From contig JAKMGR010000031.1 in the NCBI GenBank assembly GCA_022424805.1, positions 1 through 5,328 of the forward strand: a stretch of DNA of 5,328 nucleotides, given 5' to 3'. Under the pieces are notes generated by a model that was not told the DNA's origin, did not search any database, and saw nothing but the letters and a program-made list of their open reading frames with translations. Position numbers and translations under genes: made by a program. Source of the DNA: Verrucomicrobiales bacterium (GTDB taxonomy: Bacteria; Verrucomicrobiota; Verrucomicrobiia; Verrucomicrobiales; DEV007). Below, in pieces: positions 1 through 5,328 of the stretch (position 1 is its first letter; every line of letters starts with the position of its first letter).

Positions 1-749
1 ATGGCTATCTTGAAAAAAACACCGACGACCCAACGTGGCAAGCAGCTCATAATCGTATTCCCGAGAGGGGGTTACGGCAGAATGAGCTCGGCTGCTGGGC
101 CTATCGCTCGACTGATGGAGGAAAAACATTCTCCAGCCGCATCAATACCGTCGTCAACAGTCCCCATGGACCGACTCAGCTAGCCGACGGCCGACTCCTC
201 TACCTTGGAAAAGAACTCTGGACCGAGAACAAACGAATCGGTGCCGCAGTCTCCGAGGACGATGGACTGACCTGGAAATGGATCAGTGAAATCCCGACTC
301 GCGAAGGCGACGACCCAACCAAATCCTATCACGAATTGCATCAAGTCGAGTGCGCCGATGGATCCATCCTCGCGCAAATTCGAAATCACAACAAAAACAA
401 CGCTGGCGAAACGCTGCAGTGCCGCTCGACTGACGGGGGAAAAACGTGGAGCACTCCCAAAGAAATCGGCGTTTGGGGATTGCCATCTCATTTGCTCCGG
501 CTTCGCGACGACCGCATCATCATGAGCTATGGCTACCGCCGCAAGCCCTACGGGAACCAGGCCCGCATTAGCGAAGACAATGGCAAGAGCTGGTCCGATC
601 CCCTCACCATTTCCGACGACGGAGTCAGCGGCGACCTGGGCTACCCCTCCACCGTCGAACTGGATGACGGTTCCCTTCTCACCGTCTGGTATGAGAAGAT
701 GCCTGACTCCCCCATGGCAAAACTAAGGCAGGCGACTTGGAAGTGTTAG
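1..749 (+). CDS. Sialidase-like (BNR/Asp-box) exo-glycosidase, C-terminal 248 residues only
   Basis: The reading frame starts at base 3 and stays open to the TAG at 747-749; the 5' part is outside the window. Residues below count from base 3. Four Asp boxes are seen: STDGGKTF (36-43), SEDDGLTW (84-91), STDGGKTW (142-149) and SEDNGKSW (190-197), the hallmark of six-bladed propeller sialidases. Candidate active-site residues, by analogy with the family, are Glu111 in YHELHQVE, Arg127 in AQIRNH (arginine triad), Arg188 in YGNQARIS (arginine triad) and the nucleophilic Tyr214 in DLGYPSTVEL. The end (LTVWYEKM...LRQATWKC) matches the usual last strand, so the C-terminus looks natural. The Asp acid/base and first triad Arg would be in the missing part, roughly 100-170 residues. 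Such enzymes release terminal sialic acid or related sugars outside the cytoplasm; substrate is uncertain, and some Asp-box proteins of this kind are not true sialidases. The gene is convergent with the operon to its right. Fold confidence is high, substrate confidence low. Confidence 0.88.
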   Translation, partial: GYLEKNTDDPTWQAAHNRIPERGLRQNELGCWAYRSTDGGKTFSSRINTVVNSPHGPTQLADGRLLYLGKELWTENKRIGAAVSEDDGLTWKWISEIPTREGDDPTKSYHELHQVECADGSILAQIRNHNKNNAGETLQCRSTDGGKTWSTPKEIGVWGLPSHLLRLRDDRIIMSYGYRRKPYGNQARISEDNGKSWSDPLTISDDGVSGDLGYPSTVELDDGSLLTVWYEKMPDSPMAKLRQATWKC

Positions 750-752
750 AGT

Positions 753-941
753 TCACCTCACCTTACCCATAAACAAGCAACCTTGGTCCAAATGAACCAT
801 GGCCACCAGTTGGAGGAATTCCGTCTGTTTGTAATTGAGTAAGCTATCGAAAGTTTCGTCCTGAGAGAACCCAGCGATTGTATAAAGCACCACCAACCTG
901 TGCCCTTTCAGAAAAGCGATCAAAAATAGTAGCTTTTACAT
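753..941 (-). pseudogene. Relic B: small exported-protein gene with a stop at codon 2
   Basis: On the minus strand, AGGAAGG (955-949) sits 7 bases before an ATG (941-939). The next codon is TAA (938-936), followed by 60 open codons to TGA (755-753). If codon 2 had been AAA, the product would begin MKKLLFLIAFL, a typical signal-peptide start. A further hydrophobic stretch (LVVLYTIAGFS) and a polar tail with QDETFDSLLNYKQTEF follow. One substitution in codon 2 would therefore explain the silent state. The ATG-TAA is also the in-frame end of relic A, so the two would have been adjacent with an overlapping junction. The sequence does not match a family I recognise. No ATG usable for the intact part lies before the Met late in the frame; a TTG does, but without a ribosome-binding site. 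A chance open frame is possible. Confidence 0.35.
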
Positions 942-979
942 CAGCTCACCTTCCTGTGCCTTTTTTCTCAAAGTGATCA
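897..979. repeat. Degenerate direct repeat, two units about 56 bases apart
   Basis: The unit CCTGTGCC...GATCA occurs at 897-922 and 953-979. The two align at about 20 of 27 positions by eye with one gap; the first eight bases (CCTGTGCC) and the final GATCA are identical. A weaker relative, CGTGCCTTTGCAAAAGTCAATC, lies at 1074-1095. The units fall inside the two gene relics, so they may be remnants of a duplication or a chance similarity between two stretches of related composition. Confidence 0.3.
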
Positions 980-1344
980 CGTAGGAATCGCTTCCCACCA
1001 TATTGAGTCCCCACGCTGCATTGATGCTACCCCCTGAATAGCTTCATCAAATAGTTAATCTTTTTTCAGTTCTCGTGCCTTTGCAAAAGTCAATCTGAAT
1101 CGATTTTCGTTCGCTCCAGCAACATTTTCGCCCTTGCGGGCACTCTCTGCTTGCCTGAGAAATTGAAAATAGACGGGACATAAACGGCTCCATTTTATTC
1201 ATCGAGCGTCCCTCTCATAGTTCCGCGATAATTACCAACGAAGCCTTCTTTGCGAAGCTCTCGATTGCTATAGGTTTTAGCTGAGGATGATCCCGGAAGG
1301 AGCAAAGTAAAAGCAAGCTATAGCCCCAGGCAGACCGGAATGAA
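936..1344 (-). pseudogene. Relic A: decayed gene for a small exported protein, family unrecognised
   Basis: Read on the minus strand, one frame gives a hydrophobic run FIPVCLGL, a TAG (1320-1318), then LAFTLLLPGSSSAKT. Together these look like a signal peptide ending at an Ala-rich cleavage site, split by a nonsense codon. The frame continues through FVGNYRGTMRGTLDE to a TAA (1197-1195), then NGAVYVPSIFNFSG and ARAKMLLERTK. At the A-run of 1107-1104 sense appears to move to another frame: SIQIDFCKGTRTEKRLTI, a TGA (1046-1044), then SYSGGSINAAWGLN and SYVITLRKK, ending at TAA (938-936). The total is about 135 codons. Stops are spaced roughly 35-40 codons apart, wider than expected for random DNA here, and the peptide reads like a beta-rich secreted protein. 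No start codon remains near 1344; an in-frame ATG lies at 1449, 43 codons before the first stop. Calling this a pseudogene is inference; chance open frames are the alternative. Confidence 0.42.
949..955 (-). promoter_or_regulatory. Shine-Dalgarno-like AGGAAGG before relic B
   Basis: The purine run AGGAAGG on the minus strand lies 7 bases upstream of the ATG at 941-939, a near-ideal spacing. It is the best ribosome-binding site in the window, better than those of the three intact minus-strand genes. It supports the view that the ATG once initiated a gene even though the next codon is TAA. It also falls within the last codons of relic A (QEGELM). Confidence 0.35.
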
Positions 1345-1390
1345 ATAGCTCGGAGAGAAAGCTCTCTGCGGAATATAACTGAAGGTTTGA

Positions 1391-1412
1391 TTCCTACTCA
1401 CACAAGTAGGAG
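1391..1412. repeat. Perfect 7-bp inverted repeat with 6-base loop
   Basis: TCCTACT (1392-1398) and AGTAGGA (1405-1411) are exact reverse complements around the loop CACACA, and a T-G pair could add one more step. It could form a hairpin in either transcript. On the minus strand it lies about 150 bases beyond the stop of the M14 gene, just ahead of relic A. No T-run follows on either side, so it is not a classical intrinsic terminator. A role in 3'-end protection or as a protein-binding site is possible but unsupported. Confidence 0.35.
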
Positions 1413-1557
1413 ATCCAGAGCCGGCGAGGGATTGATGTAGAGGTCTCATGGCATTTGTAATTCACGATATGCCAACATAAAGAAACAAGGTGAATCGCTA
1501 CCTGCGGGGCTTTACCGCAATTAACTACCAGTCAATCGCAATTCATGCTTTGTATCG

Positions 1558-2355
1558 CTATCGCAACGAACTAGCTATCAAAATCTCGTCCAGAAACTCG
1601 CGATGCGCGGCGATGCGCCGAGACAATTCCAATTCACTCGGCGTTTCGAATGTGAACGAATCCTCGGTGTGATCCAGATACAACCAGATCGCCTCGGGCC
1701 AGCCGCCTTCCAGATCTTCTTCGACAACCTGGCGAAGGACGTTTTCGTCTACTTCTCTGCATAGAAGGCCGTTATCGAACTCCGACCCATCAACTTCCGC
1801 GACGGTCTCTCGAGCGATCCATTTTTCGCAGGCTGACAAAAGGCGATGCCCGATCGAATGGCTCCTCGCCAACTCGTAGAGATAGGTCCCGGTTGCGTCG
1901 TAATCTTCATGAAGATTCACCGCGACCCGAAATTTTCTCTTTGCCAGAAAATTCTGCCAGGCAGCAATGATAGGTATCTCGGCATTCTGAAAGTTCCGAT
2001 TAAGATCGATACCGCCTCCATCCACTCGAGTATTCTCAGCAATTCCTTGTGGATTGAGACAGGGGAAAATCAAGAAAGGAAATTGCCCCAGTTCCTTGGC
2101 GTGCGACTCGGCCCATTCGAGGAGAGCCCAAGGGGGAGCACATTCGTCCCCATGAACTCCCGCCGACACATAGATTCCACCGACTTCTCCTGCTTCAGCA
2201 GGACCGTTTTCCACGGCAAAAACCGGCCAGTCCCCGGCATTGTGAATTAAAGTCTTTTTCCAACCGCGCTTTGCAATCAGTTCTTCCCAGTGATCTAACA
2301 GAAACCCCACATCATGCCCGGATCGGCGCTCTACGTTTCTCTCCACCGCGCTCAT
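1558..2355 (-). CDS. M14-family zinc carboxypeptidase-like hydrolase (MpaA/AspA-like)
   Basis: This 265-residue protein has the full M14 zinc site: His68 and Glu71 in GVHGDE, and His149 in NLHED. The catalytic Glu is Glu237 in FTFETPSE. Substrate-binding residues are also present: Arg110 after PCLNPQGIAENTR and Asn119-Arg120 in DLNRNF, matching the Arg and Asn-Arg that hold the free carboxylate in carboxypeptidases. There is no signal peptide or membrane segment, so it should act in the cytoplasm. The length fits compact one-domain members such as murein peptide amidase MpaA (about 240 aa) and is shorter than succinylglutamate desuccinylases with their extra beta domain. The start ATG overlaps the TGA of the preceding gene (ATGA), and the ribosome-binding sequence before it is weak (GACGAGAG), which points to translational coupling. 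It is the last gene of the operon. Substrate is unknown: a peptidoglycan peptide, an N-acyl amino acid or a short peptide all fit. Catalytic assignment is strong. Confidence 0.9.
   Translation of the reverse strand: MSAVERNVERRSGHDVGFLLDHWEELIAKRGWKKTLIHNAGDWPVFAVENGPAEAGEVGGIYVSAGVHGDECAPPWALLEWAESHAKELGQFPFLIFPCLNPQGIAENTRVDGGGIDLNRNFQNAEIPIIAAWQNFLAKRKFRVAVNLHEDYDATGTYLYELARSHSIGHRLLSACEKWIARETVAEVDGSEFDNGLLCREVDENVLRQVVEEDLEGGWPEAIWLYLDHTEDSFTFETPSELELSRRIAAHREFLDEILIASSLR
2352..2355 (-). promoter_or_regulatory. ATGA start-stop overlap between hydrolase and M14 peptidase genes
   Basis: The minus-strand ATGA places the ATG of the peptidase gene (2355-2353) across the TGA (2354-2352) of the hydrolase gene. 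This four-base overlap is a classic sign of translational coupling and shows that the two genes share one transcript. Confidence 0.8.
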
Positions 2356-4325
2356 TTCCAGCTCTCGTCAAAGAATCCTGCTTCGATGATGAGGCCGGGA
2401 GAATCTTCATTTGGATCCTGATCCAATCCAATCACAGCCCAGTCCGGCAGCTTGGGGTTCTGCTGAGAATTTGTCTTATCGTGCCCCTCTCGGAAAGTGA
2501 GTCCACTGTTGATAACCACGTAACGGCTCGGATTCAGCGGGTTCGGGAAAATGGCTACGGGAACGTGCTCGTCACTCTTCCATTCCTTTCCCCGGAATGT
2601 GAATCCGCCGTCGGTCCACTTCACGGGAAGCTGATCGGCGATCTCTGCGATCATACGATTTGATTCCAAATCTCCCCAAAGGATGAGGTTGCGATCACTG
2701 ATGTCGCCCGAGTCAAGATCACCTGAAGCGGAAACCAGCAGGTCCCCCCGCATTAGCGCGCCCCAGCGATCGCGAAAATGATCGAACTCGAACTGAACCC
2801 AGCGCGCAAACTTCGGGGAAGCCGGAGGCTGATCCGGCGGCACCACAACAAACGGAGAGAGGAACGCATCGTCTATTGGCCCCTGAACGCCGGGCCGTTT
2901 GACAGTTTTGTCAGGTTCCCCCCAGACCCATTCGTCTCCGTCCTTGCGCAGACGAATTGCTTCGACAGGAAAACCGGGATCATCAGTCGTGAGCTTCACT
3001 CCGTTAATGGAAAACTGAATTCCGCCAAGAGAATTTCCCTCTCCCGCGCGAATCTCGAAAGCGCTGACATTTTGCAAATCGAGCGCGATGGTGCCTGCAG
3101 TTCGATCCCACTCCATCTCGGCGAATGCGGTTTTCCAATGCTCATCGAGACCAAGCATGCGGATGCCATCGTAGCCGGGATATCGCAGACTGGGAGTCTG
3201 CCACTGAATTTGCTCAGGCTGCTTCTTACGACCGGCTTTCCAGGACTCTTTCAACCAGGCCCAGATCTCGTCGACCGACTCCTGATTGTACTTGTGCCCC
3301 ATCCCTTCACCAATGACGTGACTCATTTCGTAGTCGATCTTGGCAAGCTCGCGCCCCATTAAATCAGCGGCCTGCTTCTGCTTATCCTCGGCACCGGAAT
3401 AGGCAAGGAGAGGACCGTTCAGAAAATTTCGAACGTAGTGAGGCACATCGTAGACCTGCCAAAGCGCCTGCACGTAGTCGGCAGGATACTGGTCCGGTTT
3501 CAGATTGTTGTATTCTTTCGTTTCCGCAAATCCTGCCCCGGCATGAACTGCACAGAATTGGTCCCGATAGTGAGCCCCAATATGCCAGGCCCCGGCTCCG
3601 CCCATGGAAAATCCAGCGAGAGCGATTCGGTCAGGATCAATCTGAAAATCTTCCATCACGGCTGCAATCGCCTCAAAAACGTCCTTCTCTCCCGCATGTT
3701 TCCAGCCGATGCATTGACGACCGAAAGGGTGAAGAATGATCGCGTCCTGCTGTCCCGAGGCGAAGCCTCCGAGTGCCTGACTCTTGCTGCGACATCGATT
3801 GAGAAAGTGGAGATCCGTGATCTTATCGCCACGGCCATGAAGCCAAACGAGAAGCGGAACAGGCTTCGTCAGGTCGAGGTCCTTCGGAATTTCGAGACCA
3901 TATGGCTGGTAGGATTTATCGATCTCGGAACGGTAGCCACGAATCATTAACCCTCGCTCATCCAGCCACGGGGTAGCATCGTTTTCGTCGATCTCTTTGT
4001 AACGCGCCTCGGCGAGATCGAGCATCTCGGCAGCGAGAGGAATGTCTTTCTCCGAATAGAATTCGTTGTGGCGAAGGGCGAAGTCGACAGCCTTCACGAG
4101 CATGCCGACGTCAGCGGCGTGCTCTTTGAAATCAATTTCCCAAACGCGGTCTTTGAGTTGGTCTGTTCGCTCGCGAAGCGCTTTCCGGGTTCCCTCCGGA
4201 ATTTCAACTCCTCCAGTTGGCGGTAGTCTCCGTGGTATGGGTGCTATATCGCCGTCTTCAGCAATCGCAGGGGCGGCACAAAAGCTCGTCCCAGTGAGAA
4301 GAAACAACGCAGCTGCAGCACGCAT
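2352..4325 (-). CDS. Exported serine alpha/beta hydrolase (PHB-depolymerase/feruloyl-esterase-like) with C-terminal extension
   Basis: This 657-residue protein starts with a signal peptide (MRAAAALFLLTGTSF...AIA, likely cut after residue 22), so it should act in the periplasm or outside. After a helical segment (about 45-135) comes an alpha/beta hydrolase domain (about 140-365): YGLEIPKDLD opens it and WLHGRGD (161-167) is the oxyanion loop. Ser240 in GFSMGG is the nucleophile, Asp314 in SGAED the likely acid, and His344 in GMGHKY the base. A beta-rich segment (about 375-480) and a C-terminal module (about 485-657) follow, the latter with LILWGDLESN (547-556), FPNPLNPSRYVVINSG (593-608) and LPDWAV. 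This layout recurs in PVC-group proteins annotated as prolyl oligopeptidase or PHB-depolymerase-like, from memory of the family. The reaction is probably hydrolysis of an ester (or peptide) bond; the substrate is not evident. The ATG at 4325-4323 shares one base with the TAA of the gene before it, without a visible Shine-Dalgarno sequence. The Cys16 context (TSFC) is not a good lipobox. Confidence 0.87.
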   Translation of the reverse strand: MRAAAALFLLTGTSFCAAPAIAEDGDIAPIPRRLPPTGGVEIPEGTRKALRERTDQLKDRVWEIDFKEHAADVGMLVKAVDFALRHNEFYSEKDIPLAAEMLDLAEARYKEIDENDATPWLDERGLMIRGYRSEIDKSYQPYGLEIPKDLDLTKPVPLLVWLHGRGDKITDLHFLNRCRSKSQALGGFASGQQDAIILHPFGRQCIGWKHAGEKDVFEAIAAVMEDFQIDPDRIALAGFSMGGAGAWHIGAHYRDQFCAVHAGAGFAETKEYNNLKPDQYPADYVQALWQVYDVPHYVRNFLNGPLLAYSGAEDKQKQAADLMGRELAKIDYEMSHVIGEGMGHKYNQESVDEIWAWLKESWKAGRKKQPEQIQWQTPSLRYPGYDGIRMLGLDEHWKTAFAEMEWDRTAGTIALDLQNVSAFEIRAGEGNSLGGIQFSINGVKLTTDDPGFPVEAIRLRKDGDEWVWGEPDKTVKRPGVQGPIDDAFLSPFVVVPPDQPPASPKFARWVQFEFDHFRDRWGALMRGDLLVSASGDLDSGDISDRNLILWGDLESNRMIAEIADQLPVKWTDGGFTFRGKEWKSDEHVPVAIFPNPLNPSRYVVINSGLTFREGHDKTNSQQNPKLPDWAVIGLDQDPNEDSPGLIIEAGFFDESWK

Positions 4326-4327
4326 TA
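4323..4327 (-). promoter_or_regulatory. TAATG stop-start junction between membrane protein and hydrolase genes
   Basis: On the minus strand the TAA (4327-4325) of the membrane protein gene shares its last A with the ATG (4325-4323) of the hydrolase gene. The preceding bases (CCGAAGATCGTATC) hold no strong Shine-Dalgarno sequence. Termination-reinitiation is the simplest way to start the second gene, which would tie the amounts of the two proteins together. Confidence 0.75.
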
Positions 4328-5302
4328 GATACGATCTTCGGTGATGGGATCGATCCAGCCAACCACTCGACCGCTTTGCAGAAGCGCTTTGTAATCTACC
4401 GGAAATCGACCAAAAATTGTCGCCACCTCAAAATGAACGGTCACCGTGTCATAGGTGCCTGGTTTTTCCCCGCCGATTTTTTCCGATCCGTTCCACGTGA
4501 AAGATGTTGCTTCCTCTAGGGTTACACTGGCAGCCTCCCCATTTCGTAGGCTCGTTTTTACAGCAGAAAATCGTGGATCATTGCTATCATTTGCAGCCGT
4601 GGCAGGAGGCACTTCTCCTTTCAGAGCTGCGAGCTTTGCAGGATCTTTTCGCACGACTTCTTTGACGCGGGCACGCTGTGTCGCAATGCGGATCTTGGCT
4701 TTCTCGACGTAGTCATTGTATCTCTTTTCGATGCGCTCTTTGAAGTCTGTCTTTTCGACAGGGAGTATCGTATTCATTCCGGGATTCGCTTTGTTGCCAA
4801 CCTGAATCTGCCCATTCTGAAAGGAAATCGGAGTCAGAGGTGTACCGGGAGCAACATTGCTCGACCCGATCGCTTGACCATTCACGACAAGCTGAAACGC
4901 GACGGTCTCTTTGGCAAAAACTTCAGCGGGATAAGCTCGCTTGGGAACGTTGGTCCAGTTGCTGACGATCTCGAGAAGCGGGATCACATCGGGCATCGGA
5001 TATTTTTCCTCAAGCAGCAAATCGAGTTCCGTTTTTGGCGTAGCCTTTGGAGCCTCAGGCTTGCTTGCTGTTGCCGAAGACTTGGAAGGAGCGCTTTTGC
5101 TGGGAGCTTTTGACTTAGGCGCATAAGATTTATCGGCAGGCTTGGACGAAGTGGTTTCCTTGCCCCCTTTGCCGATCACTGTATCATTCTCCGACATCGT
5201 TGGATTTTTATCCAGCAGCTGCTTGATATGAGGATCATATGCATACCAAAGCCCGCCGATGAGGAGGCAAACAACGATGAGAGTTCCGAAAAATCCTTTC
5301 AT
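4325..5302 (-). CDS. Single-pass membrane-anchored protein with K/S/P/A-rich linker, function unknown
   Basis: I do not recognise a characterised family in this 325-residue protein. Residues 3-21 (FFGTLIVVCLLIGGLWYAY region) form one hydrophobic segment, an uncleaved anchor or signal anchor that would leave the rest outside the cytoplasm. Residues about 45-92 are a low-complexity linker rich in Lys, Ser, Pro and Ala with repeated KSxAPSKS-type units. Residues about 115-188 (AYPAEVFAKETVAFQLVVNGQAIGSS...LPVEKTDF) look like a small beta barrel, perhaps SH3-like, resembling domains I recall from Verrucomicrobia proteins. Residues 187-220 are a highly charged helix (FKERIEKRYNDYVEKAKIRI) that may form a coiled coil. 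A C-terminal part (about 245-325) looks like a separate beta-rich domain, ending VVGWIDPITEDRI. It is the first gene of the operon visible here; its TAA overlaps the next ATG. The start is fixed by the hydrophobic N-terminus, although no Shine-Dalgarno sequence precedes it. It may scaffold or sense for the secreted hydrolase, which is inference from position only. Confidence 0.8.
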   Translation of the reverse strand: MKGFFGTLIVVCLLIGGLWYAYDPHIKQLLDKNPTMSENDTVIGKGGKETTSSKPADKSYAPKSKAPSKSAPSKSSATASKPEAPKATPKTELDLLLEEKYPMPDVIPLLEIVSNWTNVPKRAYPAEVFAKETVAFQLVVNGQAIGSSNVAPGTPLTPISFQNGQIQVGNKANPGMNTILPVEKTDFKERIEKRYNDYVEKAKIRIATQRARVKEVVRKDPAKLAALKGEVPPATAANDSNDPRFSAVKTSLRNGEAASVTLEEATSFTWNGSEKIGGEKPGTYDTVTVHFEVATIFGRFPVDYKALLQSGRVVGWIDPITEDRI

Positions 5303-5328
5303 GTAACAGGAGAGTCAACAAATCTGCT

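Larger units (their letters stand above)
750..1557. other. 808-base gene-free stretch between convergent gene ends
   Basis: No intact gene is seen on either strand. The region reads as more A+T-rich than the flanking genes. Its minus strand carries two probable gene relics, described separately, plus a perfect inverted repeat and a degenerate direct repeat. On the plus strand the only short open frames (for example the 16-codon ATG frame at 792) have no supporting signals. Neither flanking gene is followed by a GC-rich stem with a T-run. No tRNA, rRNA, CRISPR array or transposase was recognised. Confidence 0.7.

Noticed and set aside
1..183. Open frame starting with ATG at base 1
   Set aside because: It lies in a different frame from the Asp-box protein, has no domain signs, and the sialidase frame is open through the same bases.
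1351..1367. GAGAG-AAAG-CTCTC short palindrome
   Set aside because: Five pairs in a repetitive GA/CT stretch are expected by chance, with no T-run or other signal nearby.
1503..1519. Hairpin TGCGG-GGCTTTA-CCGCA as terminator of the operon
   Set aside because: The stem is only 5 bp with a 7-base loop and no T-run follows on the minus strand, so an intrinsic terminator call is not supported.
1490..1672. 60-codon plus-strand open frame across the end of the M14 gene
   Set aside because: It overlaps the M14 3' end by over 100 bases and its peptide has no recognisable features.
1846..2250. 134-codon plus-strand open frame
   Set aside because: It is antisense to the M14 gene, whose catalytic motifs fall in this span; composition is that of a shadow frame.
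2778..3362. 194-codon plus-strand open frame
   Set aside because: It is antisense to the hydrolase gene and shows no recognisable domain; long shadow frames are common opposite G+C-rich genes.
3438..3950. 170-codon plus-strand open frame
   Set aside because: It is antisense to the hydrolase catalytic domain (the GFSMGG region); no independent coding evidence.
5312..5322. TTGACT-like box on the minus strand as a -35 element
   Set aside because: It lies only about 10 bases from the ATG, too close for a -35 box of that gene, and no -10 box can fit.

Overview
The window (about 53% G+C by impression, not counted) carries three intact genes on the minus strand (5302 down to 1558), the 3' end of a plus-strand gene at the left edge (1-749), and an 808-base gene-free stretch between the two convergent gene ends. 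Protein style suggests a Verrucomicrobia or Planctomycetes-type (PVC) bacterium: an Asp-box sialidase-like protein, a secreted alpha/beta hydrolase with a long C-terminal extension, a membrane-anchored Lys/Ser/Pro/Ala-rich protein, and starts with little Shine-Dalgarno sequence. This taxonomic reading is inference from protein style only.

Left part: the last 248 codons of a sialidase/BNR-repeat protein, with four Asp boxes and most of the expected sialidase active-site landmarks. The N-terminus lies outside the window.

Middle (750-1557): no intact gene. The minus strand does hold what looks like two decayed small genes in tandem. Relic A (about 1344-936) has a signal-peptide-like start, three in-frame stops and one apparent frameshift in an A-run. 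Relic B (941-753) has a good ribosome-binding site, ATG, a stop at codon 2, then 60 open codons beginning with a hydrophobic stretch. The same stretch contains a perfect 7-bp inverted repeat and a degenerate direct repeat.

Right part: a tightly packed minus-strand operon. In order of transcription it holds a 325-aa protein with one N-terminal membrane segment, a 657-aa exported serine-type alpha/beta hydrolase, and a 265-aa cytosolic M14 zinc carboxypeptidase-like enzyme. The first junction is TAATG (1-base overlap) and the second ATGA (4-base overlap), so translational coupling is likely. A plausible but unproven division of labour is an envelope anchor or sensor, hydrolysis of a polymer or ester outside the cytoplasm, and removal of a terminal residue from an imported peptide-like product inside the cell. 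No established defence, mobile or RNA system is visible. The least explained parts are the membrane protein, the C-terminal module of the hydrolase, and the two gene relics.
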